This document shows positions 33,988 through 42,698 of a stretch of 64,000 nt of DNA, one piece after another. Below the pieces are notes generated by a model. The model saw only the letters and a program-made list of their open reading frames with translations, made no database searches and had not been told where the DNA came from. The position numbers and the translations under genes were made by a program. The stretch comes from Nocardia australiensis (GTDB taxonomy: Bacteria; Actinomycetota; Actinomycetes; Mycobacteriales; Mycobacteriaceae): assembly GCF_020733705.1 (NCBI RefSeq), contig NZ_JAJFZM010000001.1, positions 2,728,001 to 2,792,000 on the forward strand. The letters are read 5' to 3'. How positions within the stretch are numbered: the stretch's first letter is position 1; each line of letters opens with the position of its first letter.

Positions 33988-34773
33988 GTGACGGGAGAGC
34001 CGGACTTCGAGACGATTCTGCTGGAGCGCGAAGGCCGGGTCGGCTGGATCACGCTGAACCGTCCGAAGGCGCTCAACGCGCTGAACGCGCAGGTCCTCGA
34101 CGATGTCATCGCCGCGCTTGACGAACTGGAGCGCGACGACGCGATCGGCGCCGTCGTCATCACCGGTTCGGAGCGCGCTTTCGCGGCGGGCGCCGATATC
34201 AAGGAGATGCAGCCCAAGTCGTACATGGACATGTTCATGAACGACTACTTCGCGCGCTGGGACCGACTCGCCGAGTTCCGCAAGCCCACCATTGCCGCGG
34301 TCGCCGGGTACGCGCTCGGCGGTGGTTGTGAGCTCGCCATGATCTGCGACATCCTGCTCGCCGCGGACAACGCCAAGTTCGGCCAGCCGGAGATCAAGCT
34401 GGGTGTCATCCCCGGCATCGGCGGTTCGCAGCGCCTCACCCGCGCGATCGGTAAGGCCAAGGCTATGGACATGGTACTGACCGGCCGCAATATGGACGCC
34501 GAGGAAGCCGAGCGCGCGGGGCTGGTCTCGCGCATCGTCCCCGCCGCCGACTTGCTCGCCACCGCACTCGAGGTCGCCGAAACCATCGCCGCCCTGTCGC
34601 TGCCGGTCACCATGATCGCCAAGGAAGCAGTAAACCGCTCCTTCGAAACCACCCTCGCCGAGGGCCTGCGCTTCGAACGCCGAGTCTTCCACTCCCTCTT
34701 CGCGATCAACGACCAAAAAGAAGGCATGGCCGCCTTCGTCGAAAAGCGCCCGCCGAACTTCACCAACCGCTGA
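33988..34773 (+). CDS. Enoyl-CoA hydratase (EchA8-like)
   Basis: This 261-residue crotonase hydrates trans-2-enoyl-CoA. '[19 protein letters not shown]', '[14 protein letters not shown]' and '[19 protein letters not shown]' are the CoA-binding and oxyanion blocks. Two catalytic Glu residues lie in 'GGGCELA' and '[12 protein letters not shown]'. In this operon it probably hydrates methacrylyl-CoA, the step between the dehydrogenase and the hydrolase. GTG 33988 gives the family's usual N-terminus and has GGAGGG upstream; ATG 33946, three bases after the mmsB stop, is an alternative with 14 more residues. Confidence 0.93.
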   Translation: MTGEPDFETILLEREGRVGWITLNRPKALNALNAQVLDDVIAALDELERDDAIGAVVITGSERAFAAGADIKEMQPKSYMDMFMNDYFARWDRLAEFRKPTIAAVAGYALGGGCELAMICDILLAADNAKFGQPEIKLGVIPGIGGSQRLTRAIGKAKAMDMVLTGRNMDAEEAERAGLVSRIVPAADLLATALEVAETIAALSLPVTMIAKEAVNRSFETTLAEGLRFERRVFHSLFAINDQKEGMAAFVEKRPPNFTNR

Positions 34774-35012
34774 CACCGCCCCGATCATCGTCGACCGAGC
34801 GGCGCGCGGCTATCCCCGCGCCGGACAGGAGGTCGACGCGATCGGGTAGCCGACCATCGGTGGCGCGGCGGGGCTCCATCATCGGCCCCACAGAACTCCG
34901 TCCAGTCCGCCCCGCCCGCGCTCGGGATACGGTGGTGCGCATCGCGCGACGTCCGGTAGTGCCGGCGAGCGTACGTTTGCAGCACTCGAACACATACAGG
35001 ATCTGTTGTCGG

Positions 35013-35600
35013 TCAACGGTTCTCAGAATGACCGGCGTGCACGTGCGCGCGGATCCCTTGCACGCCGAACAGGATGAGTAGCTCGACTACTCCGCCGTCG
35101 GCGCTGCCCAGCCAGTGTGGCACGGACGTATCGAACTCCGCGGCCTCGCCGGGCGGCACTGTGAGGTCGCGCTCGCCGAGCACCAGCCGCAGGCGGCCGT
35201 TGAGCACGTACAGCCATTCGAAGCCGTCGTGAGTCTGCGGCGTCGGTTCTAGGGTTTCCGGGTGGGCGGGAATGATCATCTTGAACGCCTGCACCCCACC
35301 CGGCCGCCGGGACAGCGGCACGAAGATCATCCCGGACCGCCGAATCGCCTTCAAATGGATCCGGGGGTCACCGGTGCGCGGGGCGCCGACGAGATCGTCC
35401 AGCGGAACGTCGTAGGTGCGGGCGAGCGGCAGCAGCAGCTCGAGGGTCGCCCGGCGCTGCCCGCTCTCCAGCCGGGACAGCGTGCTTTCCGACACCCCGG
35501 TCCGCACTGCGAGGTCGGCGAGGGTGATCCCGCGGGCGCGCCGCAGCGCACGCAGCCGCGACCCCACCGCATCGAGCACATCGTCGGTTTCGCGGTCCAT
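35013..35600 (-). CDS. XRE-family regulator with C-terminal cupin domain
   Basis: This 195-residue protein has a Cro/CI-type helix-turn-helix (about residues 10-65: 'LRALRRARGITLADLAVRTG' then 'VSESTLSRLESG') followed by a small cupin domain. The cupin shows 'THDGFEWLYVLNGRLRLVLG' and 'VPPGEAAEFDTSVPHWLGS', with typical His and Glu metal or ligand positions. Such regulators sense small molecules. The divergent methyltransferase-DinB fusion gene, 87 bases away, and the hydrolase gene behind it are likely targets. ATG 35600 is the first start within the conserved region. Confidence 0.9.
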   Translation of the reverse strand: MDRETDDVLDAVGSRLRALRRARGITLADLAVRTGVSESTLSRLESGQRRATLELLLPLARTYDVPLDDLVGAPRTGDPRIHLKAIRRSGMIFVPLSRRPGGVQAFKMIIPAHPETLEPTPQTHDGFEWLYVLNGRLRLVLGERDLTVPPGEAAEFDTSVPHWLGSADGGVVELLILFGVQGIRAHVHAGHSENR

Positions 35601-35687
35601 GAGCTCATCTTGCCAAAACCGCAAGTTTGCGTGCCAGGGCGTGCTGGGTTCGGAAAGACTGAGTGCGTCCCGACCAAAGGAGCCTCG

Positions 35688-36839
35688 ATGAGCACCGCCG
35701 ATGCGGTCACGTTCTGGGACGGCGTCTACGCCGCCCGACCGGCGGCCACCAACCCACGGCCGAATTACCTTCTCACCGAAACGGTTTCGAGACTGTCCCC
35801 CGGCGACGCGTTGGACCTCGGATGCGGCGATGGTGGCGACGCGCTGTGGCTGGCCCGCCGGGGCTGGCACGTCACCGCCGTCGACATCTCGGCCGTGGCG
35901 GTCGCGCGGCTCGCCGACCTCGCCCGCTCACACGGCGTGGGCGACCAGGTTGTCGCCGAGCGGCACGACCTGAGCGAGTCCTTCCCACTGGGCGGGTTCG
36001 ATTTGATCTGCGCCCACTACCTGCACACTCCCGTGGATTTGGACAAGGCCACCGTTCTGCGCCTGGCCGCGCACGCGCTGCGGCCGGGTGGGCGGCTGTT
36101 GGTCGTCGACCATGGCTCGACCGCGCCGTGGTCGTGGAACCAGGATCTTGACGTCGAGTACCCGACCCCACGGGAGGTCGCCGCGGATCTGGCTCTGGAA
36201 CCGGCGACATGGCGGGTTGAGCGGGTCGACGCGCCCCGCCGGATCGCGACGGGGCCGGATGGGCGCACCGCCGAGGTCACCGACCACGTCCTGCTCATCC
36301 ACCGCACCGCTCGAGCCGCCCCGACGACGGAGAACACTGTGTCCACCATCCCGCTTCGCAAGCGCCGCGACGATACCCCGCCGCCCCGGACCGGGAGCAG
36401 CGAGACCGAAACCCTACGCGCATTCCTCGACTACTTGCGGACCTCGATCGCCGCGAAGGTCGACGGTGCCCCCGAGCCACAGGTGCGAACAGCCGCAGTG
36501 CCCTCGGGCACGAACCTGCTCGGCCTGTTGAATCACCTGACCTTCGTCGAGCGCTCGATGTTCCTCGGGGACCCCGTGACCGACTGGCAGGCGACGTTCC
36601 AGGCACCACCGGCGGACAGCGTGGCCGTGGTCGTCGGCCGCTACCGCGCCACGGTCGAGCGCGCGAACGACTTCCTCGACGGATGCACCGACCTCAACGC
36701 ACCGGTCCCTCGAGCGCGGCCGGGTCGCCCCGCTCCTAGCGTCCGCTGGGCACTGACCCACCTGATCGAGGAGACCGGCCGCCATGCCGGCCACGCGGAC
36801 ATCCTGCGCGAATTGATCGACGGTACGACGGGCCGCTGA
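35688..36839 (+). CDS. Fusion: class I SAM methyltransferase + DinB/DUF664 domain
   Basis: The 383-residue frame joins two proteins that are usually separate. Residues 1-205 are a class I methyltransferase: motif I 'ALDLGCGDGGDALWLARRG' at 41-59, 'VTAVDISAVAVARLA' and 'ALRPGGRLLVVDHG'. Residues about 220-383 are a DUF664/DinB-like four-helix protein: 'LLGLLNHLTFVERSMFLGD' and 'WALTHLIEETGRHAGHADIL', with three His at metal-site positions. A GTG at 36339 ('VSTIPLRKRR') could start the second protein alone. Whether this is a real fusion or a lost stop codon is open. DUF664 proteins may use mycothiol-type thiols. The divergent XRE-cupin gene is a candidate regulator. Confidence 0.82.
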   Translation: MSTADAVTFWDGVYAARPAATNPRPNYLLTETVSRLSPGDALDLGCGDGGDALWLARRGWHVTAVDISAVAVARLADLARSHGVGDQVVAERHDLSESFPLGGFDLICAHYLHTPVDLDKATVLRLAAHALRPGGRLLVVDHGSTAPWSWNQDLDVEYPTPREVAADLALEPATWRVERVDAPRRIATGPDGRTAEVTDHVLLIHRTARAAPTTENTVSTIPLRKRRDDTPPPRTGSSETETLRAFLDYLRTSIAAKVDGAPEPQVRTAAVPSGTNLLGLLNHLTFVERSMFLGDPVTDWQATFQAPPADSVAVVVGRYRATVERANDFLDGCTDLNAPVPRARPGRPAPSVRWALTHLIEETGRHAGHADILRELIDGTTGR

Positions 36840-36869
36840 ATCCAATCACCTTCTCCAAGACAGGAATAC

Positions 36870-37898
36870 ATGATTACCGCAGCCCGGCCGTCGTCGCGCC
36901 GCTTCCTCCGATCCGCGCGTGCGGTGGCGACCGTCACGCTCACCCTCCTGCTCACGATCGGCACCGCGGCCTGCTCAACTCCAGCGACGGACCACCTCGC
37001 TCCTTACGCCGCATCAACTCAGGGTGACCCCCGGTTCGCGAGCACCTTTCGACACGAGTTCACCGACGTCGACGGCGTCCGGATGCACTACGTGACCGGC
37101 GGCAGCGGCTCGCCTGTGGTGCTGTTGCACGGTTGGCCACAAACCTGGTTCGGCTGGTGGCCGATCATGCCGGCGCTCGCCGAGCACCACACCGTCTACG
37201 CGGTCGATCTCCCTGGGCTGGGCGACAGCACCGGCTCTCCGACCGGCTACGACAAGGCCACGCTGGCGCGGTACGTGCACACCCTGATCGCCGATCGGCT
37301 CGGGGTGCACGACGCCCGGGTAGTGGGCCACGACTTCGGCGCCGCGGTGGCATTCCAGTACGCCGCTCAGTTTCCCGCGGACACCGAACGCCTCGGCTAC
37401 CTCGATCTGCCGCTCCCCGGGCCCGCGATCGATGCGTCCACCTATCGCACACTGAGCTGGCACATCACCTTCCACTCCCAACGACGGATCCCCGAGGCGG
37501 TGGTCAGCGACCACGTCCGCCAGTACCTGGCCCTGTTCTACCCACAAGTCTCGTTCGGCGGAACGGCTTTCGGCGGCACCTCGGACCGATCCCCGTTCAC
37601 CGATCCCGAGATCAACGAGTACGCACGGACCTACAGCCGCCCCGAGGCACTGTCGGGCGGCTTCGAGCTCTACCGCGCCCTCGACAAGGACGTCCGCGAC
37701 ACCCTGGCGGCAGCACCGGTCCGCGTCCCAACCCTGCTCATGACCGCCCAGGGACAACTCGACCAGATCCGAGCCACCGTGGTCCCACGCATGACCAACA
37801 TCGTGCGTGCGGTGGACGTACCGAGTGCGGGGCATTGGCTCGTCGAGGAGAACCCGCGGTTCGTCACCGCGGAGTTATTGTCCTTCCTCGACCGATGA
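36870..37898 (+). CDS. Exported alpha/beta hydrolase (epoxide hydrolase-like)
   Basis: This 342-residue protein has a basic N-terminus and a hydrophobic segment ('ATVTLTLLLTIGTAACS'). Cys35 stands in a near-lipobox, suggesting a lipoprotein or secreted form. The mature part is an alpha/beta hydrolase with 'VVLLHGWPQTWFGWWPIMPA', 'AVDLPGLGDS' and the nucleophile elbow 'VVGHDFGAAVAF'. The nucleophile is Asp155, as in epoxide hydrolases and haloalkane dehalogenases. The C-terminal 'VPSAGHWLVEENP' provides the catalytic His. The substrate is unknown. It follows the fusion gene after 30 bases and may share its transcript. A terminator hairpin follows. Confidence 0.88.
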   Translation: MITAARPSSRRFLRSARAVATVTLTLLLTIGTAACSTPATDHLAPYAASTQGDPRFASTFRHEFTDVDGVRMHYVTGGSGSPVVLLHGWPQTWFGWWPIMPALAEHHTVYAVDLPGLGDSTGSPTGYDKATLARYVHTLIADRLGVHDARVVGHDFGAAVAFQYAAQFPADTERLGYLDLPLPGPAIDASTYRTLSWHITFHSQRRIPEAVVSDHVRQYLALFYPQVSFGGTAFGGTSDRSPFTDPEINEYARTYSRPEALSGGFELYRALDKDVRDTLAAAPVRVPTLLMTAQGQLDQIRATVVPRMTNIVRAVDVPSAGHWLVEENPRFVTAELLSFLDR

Positions 37899-37946
37899 TG
37901 CTGATCTCGGCCGTCAACCCGGGTCCGCGGACCGCGGTTGCCTCGA

Positions 37947-37979
37947 GCCGAAAACTCCTCCACCGTCGGAGTTTTCGGC
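37947..37979. terminator. Bidirectional terminator between hydrolase and Hsp70-like genes
   Basis: GCCGAAAACTCC (37947-37958) and GGAGTTTTCGGC (37968-37979) form a perfect 12-bp stem with a 9-base loop between two convergent genes. Confidence 0.75.
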
Positions 37980-37992
37980 ATCACGATCGATA

Positions 37993-39063
37993 TCAGCCGA
38001 AAGGGGTTGCTGGGATGCCCGCTACCTCTACGGAACTCGGCGCGGTTCCCCTTTCGGGGGACTGCGCCGAATTGTTGTTCATGGTGAGCAGTCCGGCGAT
38101 GGTGGCGCCGAGTGCCGCGGTAACCGCTGCTGCGGCGATGAGTTTCCTGCGGCCGATGGTGTCGGAAGTGAAGGCGGCGGGTAGTGATGCGCCGGAACGT
38201 ATTCGGGCCATGTGGATATCGCCTGCGGGGCGTTCGGCCGCGAGCAGGACGGCGCCGCGCGCGGAGACGTATTCCGGTTCCGAGTCGTAGATGACTGGGA
38301 GCTCGGTCATCTCGCCGAGCGCCTCGCGGATATTGGGGTTGCGGGCGCAGCCACCGAGTAACACCAAGGCTTCCGGCGCTACGCCGCTCTCCTCGATGAG
38401 CTGGCGGACGAACGATGCCGAATGATGAAGGCTCGCGGCACACAGTTCGGCGAGATCACTTCGAGTGACCACGGCCCGGTCACCGGTGGTGGGATCGGTC
38501 GCGGTCACCACCCTGGTGCTGCTGAGCGCTTCCCGATGCCCCCGGCTGGTCAATTTGTCGGTGAGTACGTTCCCGCGGGCGAGTTTCCAGCGCAGCAGCG
38601 CGTCGTAGCCGTCGCCGCACAGGACCGTGCTGCGTTTGCTGGACAGGCTGGTGTCGGTGCGGCAGTCGACGTGCGTGATGGTCAGGCCGGAACTGCCGAG
38701 GTCATAGAGGATTACCGAGCCGCTCTGGGGGAGTTGACCGGTGAAGCGCAGGTAGCGCAGCTGAGCCAGCGGCTCGTCGACGATCGTCAACCTGCTGCGT
38801 CCCGCCGCCGCCCGAATGGACTCGGCGTCCACCGGACATCGGCAGGTCACGGCGGTACTGGTGATCAGTTCGTCACGGCGTTCGGCGGACACGCTCATCT
38901 GGCGAATCGCCGCGAAAACGGGTTCATCGACACCGCTGCCGGCGCGTCGTGGTGCCCGGCAGCGGTCGATCGGAGGGAGATGTGGCTGGTCGGAGTGGGT
39001 GAGCACCGCACGAGCACCGCCAGCGCCCGCCGATACCCCCAAGACCAGCACCATGGACTCCAT
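37993..39063 (-). CDS. Hsp70-family-like protein with C-terminal membrane helix
   Basis: This protein of about 356 residues has actin/Hsp70-type ATPase features: 'VLGVSAGAGGARAVLTHSD' at the start, 'SVILYDLGSSGLTITHVD' (the phosphate-2 type loop) and 'ALVLLGGCARNPNIREALGE' (the adenosine loop). It lacks a peptide-binding domain and instead ends with a predicted membrane helix ('KLIAAAAVTAALGATIAGLL') and a short Ser/Pro tail outside. Similar proteins occur in mycolic-acid actinomycetes; their role is unknown. The start is ATG 39063 or 39054. It lies downstream of the MarR gene on the same strand. Confidence 0.8.
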   Translation of the reverse strand: MESMVLVLGVSAGAGGARAVLTHSDQPHLPPIDRCRAPRRAGSGVDEPVFAAIRQMSVSAERRDELITSTAVTCRCPVDAESIRAAAGRSRLTIVDEPLAQLRYLRFTGQLPQSGSVILYDLGSSGLTITHVDCRTDTSLSSKRSTVLCGDGYDALLRWKLARGNVLTDKLTSRGHREALSSTRVVTATDPTTGDRAVVTRSDLAELCAASLHHSASFVRQLIEESGVAPEALVLLGGCARNPNIREALGEMTELPVIYDSEPEYVSARGAVLLAAERPAGDIHMARIRSGASLPAAFTSDTIGRRKLIAAAAVTAALGATIAGLLTMNNNSAQSPERGTAPSSVEVAGIPATPFG

Positions 39064-39182
39064 GGTGAACCTATTGCGCGCCGCTGCCAAGGCGACGGGG
39101 CGGAAGATGTGCTATCTGGATGCCGTACCGTTACCGAAAATTCGCTCAAGAGGAGTACAAACCGACCGGTTCGCGACGAGGG

Positions 39183-39743
39183 TCAGTATTCGTTCGCCAT
39201 CCACTGTGCCGTGTTGTCGCCGGCGTCGAAGTCGCCCGCCGCATGCCGGAATTCCGCGAGCAACTGCAGCAGCGTGTGTAGTCGATCTGGGGCGAGCCCG
39301 GGTAGCGCGAATACCTTCGCGTTCAGCTGCTCGGTCGCCTGAGCAACCAATTCCCTTCCCGCATCGGTGATTTCGATCAAAGTCGCCCTGCGGTCACTCG
39401 GGTGCGGCATGCGCTGAACCAGTTTCGCCGCCTCCAGTCGATCCACGGTATTGGTGACGCTGGTCGGGTGCACCTGCAGCCGCGCACTCGCCTTTGCCAT
39501 CGGCAGCGCGCCCGTTTTGCTGAAGTTGAGCAGCATGAGCAGTTCGTAGCGCGAGAAGGTCAAACCGGTTGGTTTCAGCGCCTCGTCGACACGGGCCATC
39601 ACGATTTGCTGGGCCCGCACGAGCGAGGTCACGGCGGCCATGCCATCCGCGACGTCACCCCAGCCGTGGCCGACCCACTGGCGATGGGCCTCCTCGATCG
39701 GGTCCTGCGGGAGCGGGCGTGGCCGAGACATGACCTCGATCAT
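39183..39743 (-). CDS. MarR family transcriptional regulator
   Basis: This 186-residue protein has a MarR winged helix: 'FSRYELLMLLNFSKTGALPM', 'AKASARLQVHPTSVTNTVDR' (recognition helix) and the wing 'VQRMPHPSDRRATLIEITD'. The N-terminal 'DPIEEAHRQWVGHGWGD' is a feature of a group common in Nocardia and relatives. The target is unknown; the gene itself and the Hsp70-like gene 119 bases downstream are candidates. ATG 39743 and ATG 39731 are both possible starts. Confidence 0.88.
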   Translation of the reverse strand: MIEVMSRPRPLPQDPIEEAHRQWVGHGWGDVADGMAAVTSLVRAQQIVMARVDEALKPTGLTFSRYELLMLLNFSKTGALPMAKASARLQVHPTSVTNTVDRLEAAKLVQRMPHPSDRRATLIEITDAGRELVAQATEQLNAKVFALPGLAPDRLHTLLQLLAEFRHAAGDFDAGDNTAQWMANEY

Positions 39744-39949
39744 TCCATGTCCGCGGCCGACTCTCGGACACATCGGCCGGGGCCGGGCCACGGCAGCGCC
39801 TGCACATCTTCGCGCCGACCTGAGAATTGGGCCCGCGCGTTGGGATCGGGCTGTGCGTCGGTTCTGCGCTGGGATCGGGCCGCGCTTTTGAATCGTGCTG
39901 AGCGCAACCGTGGCCCTGGCCGACCCCGCGCGGCACTATCCAAGGCGAG

Positions 39950-40021
39950 GCGGGCGTGGCTGAGTGGTTTAGGCAACGGTCTGCAAAGCCGTTTACGCGG
40001 GTTCGACTCCCGCCGCTCGCT
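39950..40021 (+). tRNA. tRNA-Cys (GCA)
   Basis: All arms fold. The acceptor stem is GCGGGCG / CGCTCGC with one G-U pair. The anticodon stem is ACGGT / GCCGT around the loop CTGCAAA, with anticodon GCA at 39983-39985. The T arm is GCGGG-TTCGACT-CCCGC. The discriminator base is T (U73), the identity base of tRNA-Cys. CCA is not encoded. Confidence 0.96.
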
Positions 40022-40044
40022 CTGTGCAATCAGTGGGCGTCTGC

Positions 40045-40092
40045 CCGAAATGTCCGACCCGGCGAACGTCACCGCCGGGTCGGGCATTTCGG
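40045..40092. terminator. Long bidirectional terminator between tRNA-Cys and fbpC
   Basis: Arms 40045-40064 and 40073-40092 pair over 20 bases with one G-U and an 8-base loop. The hairpin ends two bases before the fbpC stop codon, so it serves both converging transcripts. There is no T run. Confidence 0.82.
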
Positions 40093-40093
40093 A

Positions 40094-41146
40094 TCAGGCG
40101 GCCGCTTCGAAGGCGACCGCGGTGCCGATCATGTCCAATCGCACGCGCTCGCCCATTGTCGGTGCCGCGACGCTGGCGCGGCGCACCCGTACCGGCTCGT
40201 TGTCGCCGTCCAGAGCGATGGTCAGCATGATGTCGGCGCCACGGAATTCCACGTCGCGCACGACGCCGCTACCCTGATCATTATCCGAAACCACCTGGGC
40301 GACAAGCTGTTCGGGTCGCATCATGATGGTCGCCTGGCCCGACGGCGCGGATTTCTGCACCGGTACCCGGCCGAGCACGCATTTGGCAACCGCGCCTTCG
40401 ATCACCGCGTCGAGCAGTACACAGTCACCGAGGAAGCGGGCGGTGAAAAGGTCGGTGGGGGTCGCGTAGACCTCTTCGGGCGCACCGACCTGGGTGAACT
40501 TGCCCTGCCGCATCACCGCGACCTGCTCGGCGAACGACAGTGCCTCCTCCTGGTCATGGGTGACCAGGATGCTGGTCATGCCCGCGGCCCGCAGGGTTTC
40601 GGCGACGGCCTGGCGGGTAGTGGCGCGCAGTCCGGCGTCCAGGGCGCTGAACGGTTCGTCCAGCAGCATGATATCGGGCTTACGGGCCAGCGCGCGGGCG
40701 AGGGCGACGCGCTGTTGCTGGCCGCCGGAGAGCTGGTGCGGACGCCGCTGTGCGTAGGACGCGTCCAGCGACACCATATCCAGCAGTTCGCACACCCGCT
40801 GCTTGTCGCCGCGCGGGCCGCGCCAGCCACGGCGCAGTCCGTAGGCGATATTCTGGCCCACGGTCAGATGCGGGAACAGCGCACCATCCTGCGCGACATA
40901 TCCGACATTGCGTCGCTGTGGGGGTACCGAAAAACGTTCGCGGGTAACGGTTTCCGTACCGATGGATACCGAACCCGAGTCCGGCGACTCGAAACCGGCG
41001 ATCACCCGCAGTAGCGTGGTCTTACCGCATCCCGACGAGCCGACCACGGCCGTGGAACTGCCATCGGGCACCTCTAGGGTGATGCCGCCGAGTACCCGAG
41101 TGTGGCCGAACGTCTTCGAAACGTCGTCCACGACAAGTTGACTCAT
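40094..41146 (-). CDS. fbpC: Iron(III) ABC transporter ATP-binding protein
   Basis: This 350-residue ATPase has Walker A 'GSSGCGKTTLLRVIAGF' near residue 38, the signature 'HQLSGGQQQRVALARAL', Walker B 'DIMLLDEPFSALD' and the switch His in 'ILVTHDQEEAL'. The C-terminal part (about 240-350) is a TOBE-type regulatory domain ('ATIMMRPEQLVAQVV'). It energises import of ferric iron with the permease and binding protein encoded upstream. Its ATG overlaps the permease stop (ATGA). Other substrates of this subfamily, such as thiamine or phosphonate, are less likely given the binding protein and the IdeR-like box. Confidence 0.9.
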   Translation of the reverse strand: MSQLVVDDVSKTFGHTRVLGGITLEVPDGSSTAVVGSSGCGKTTLLRVIAGFESPDSGSVSIGTETVTRERFSVPPQRRNVGYVAQDGALFPHLTVGQNIAYGLRRGWRGPRGDKQRVCELLDMVSLDASYAQRRPHQLSGGQQQRVALARALARKPDIMLLDEPFSALDAGLRATTRQAVAETLRAAGMTSILVTHDQEEALSFAEQVAVMRQGKFTQVGAPEEVYATPTDLFTARFLGDCVLLDAVIEGAVAKCVLGRVPVQKSAPSGQATIMMRPEQLVAQVVSDNDQGSGVVRDVEFRGADIMLTIALDGDNEPVRVRRASVAAPTMGERVRLDMIGTAVAFEAAA

Positions 41147-42696
41147 ACGCCCGCCGCCTTCCTGGACTGGCTGAACAATAGGTAGGTCACCGGCACCGCG
41201 GCGACGATCATGATCAGTGCGTAGGGTGCTGCCGCCGCGTAATCCAGTTCGCCCGACAGTGACCAGAACCGCATGGCGAGTGTGCGAGTTCCGCTGGGCG
41301 CCAAGAGCAATGTCGCGGTGAGTTCGGTGCCGACCGCGACGAAAACCAGCGCGCCGGCGGAGGCGGCGGCGGGTGCGGTGAGCCGCAATGTGACTCGCAG
41401 GAAGGTGATCACTCCCGACTGGCCGAGGGATCGCGAGACCTCCTCCAGTCCGATCGGCACCTGCGCAAGTCCGGCTCGCACACTCACCAGCGCGCGAGGC
41501 AGGAACATCAGCACATACGCGGCCACCACCATCGTCACCGTTTGGTACAGCGGCGGCGCCCATCGAATGGTGACCGTCACCATGGCCAGCGCTATCACAA
41601 TGCCGGGCAGTGAGCTGGTGATGTAGTTGGCGCCCTCCACGATTCGCGCGAACGTGGAGGTCGAGCGAACCGCGATCCAAGCCACCGGAAAGGCGCACAG
41701 CGTCGCGATCACGGCCGCCATCGCGGCAAGCGCCACGGTCTGCCCGAGTGCTTCGCCGATCTCGCCCAGATCCCATACTTCCGCACCGCCGATGCGCAGC
41801 CAGCGCACGATCGTCCACAGCGGCACCCCCAGCGCGCCGACGACGACTGCGGCCAGTACGGCGAGTACCGGAATTGTGCTCGGCCCCAATCGCGCTCGGT
41901 TCGCCGCACGCGGTGCGCCGCTGCCGATCCTGGCATAGCGCGCATTGCCGCGGGTGGCCGCCTCGGCCGCGAGCAGCACCAGACAGCACAGCACCAGCAC
42001 CCCGGCGAGCATGCTGCCTGCCGGGCCGGCGAAGCTGGACTGGTACTGCTCGAAGATGGCGGTGGTGAAGGTGTCGAATCTGATCATCACGAACGCGCCG
42101 TACTCGGCGAGCAGATGCAATGAAATCAGCAGTCCGCCACCGAGAATCGCCAGCCGCAACTGTGGCAGCACGACGCGCACGAACACCTCGAACGGTCCGG
42201 AGCCCAGCGCGCGCGCGGATTCCTCCACCGAAGGATCCAGGCGGCGCAGCGTAGCCGCCGCGGGCAGGTACACCAGCGGAAAATACGACATGGTCGAGAT
42301 CACGACACCGGCCGGCAGTCCGTGCATCGTGGGGAAGAGGCTGACCCACCCGTAGCTGTTGACGAACGCGGGAACCGCGAGCGGCGCCGCGAATACCGGT
42401 CCCCACCAGGCCGCCCCGGGCACCGCCGTACGTTCGACCACCCAGGCCAGCCCGACTCCGAGTATCACGCAGATCGGCACCGTGATCACTACCAGCCCGG
42501 CCGTATTTCGCAGCAGCTCACCAACTCTTGGCCGAAAAACCAAATCGATCGCCTCGCCGAGGCCGGTGGAGAAGACCGTGGAGACGATATAGCCCAGCGG
42601 CACGAACGTCGCCGCGACCAGCAGTAGGGCGACGGTCGTGACCAGTGGCCCGGGTCGGCCGACCCGAGACGAAACGACGGCGATCGTGGCAGCCAT
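41143..42696 (-). CDS. fbpB: Iron(III) ABC transporter permease (fused double-domain)
   Basis: This 517-residue membrane protein has about twelve helices and two ABC permease domains in one chain, as in FbpB/SfuB. Each half carries an EAA-type loop: 'SVEESARALGSGPFEVFVRV' in the first and 'GLEEVSRSLGQSGVITFLRV' in the second. These contact the ATPase. It forms the channel for iron released by the substrate-binding protein. It starts two bases before the end of the gap to fbpA and overlaps fbpC by four bases. Confidence 0.92.
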   Translation of the reverse strand: MAATIAVVSSRVGRPGPLVTTVALLLVAATFVPLGYIVSTVFSTGLGEAIDLVFRPRVGELLRNTAGLVVITVPICVILGVGLAWVVERTAVPGAAWWGPVFAAPLAVPAFVNSYGWVSLFPTMHGLPAGVVISTMSYFPLVYLPAAATLRRLDPSVEESARALGSGPFEVFVRVVLPQLRLAILGGGLLISLHLLAEYGAFVMIRFDTFTTAIFEQYQSSFAGPAGSMLAGVLVLCCLVLLAAEAATRGNARYARIGSGAPRAANRARLGPSTIPVLAVLAAVVVGALGVPLWTIVRWLRIGGAEVWDLGEIGEALGQTVALAAMAAVIATLCAFPVAWIAVRSTSTFARIVEGANYITSSLPGIVIALAMVTVTIRWAPPLYQTVTMVVAAYVLMFLPRALVSVRAGLAQVPIGLEEVSRSLGQSGVITFLRVTLRLTAPAAASAGALVFVAVGTELTATLLLAPSGTRTLAMRFWSLSGELDYAAAAPYALIMIVAAVPVTYLLFSQSRKAAGV

Positions 42697-42698
42697 GG

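Noticed and set aside
34774..35012. Possible genes in the gap after the enoyl-CoA hydratase gene
   Set aside because: Frames on both strands are Arg-rich and lack start signals or family character; no clear terminator either.
40094..42406. 770-codon frame suggesting a permease-ATPase fusion
   Set aside because: The part beyond 41146 is an alternative frame of the permease gene; the ATPase starts at ATG 41146 with an ATGA overlap.
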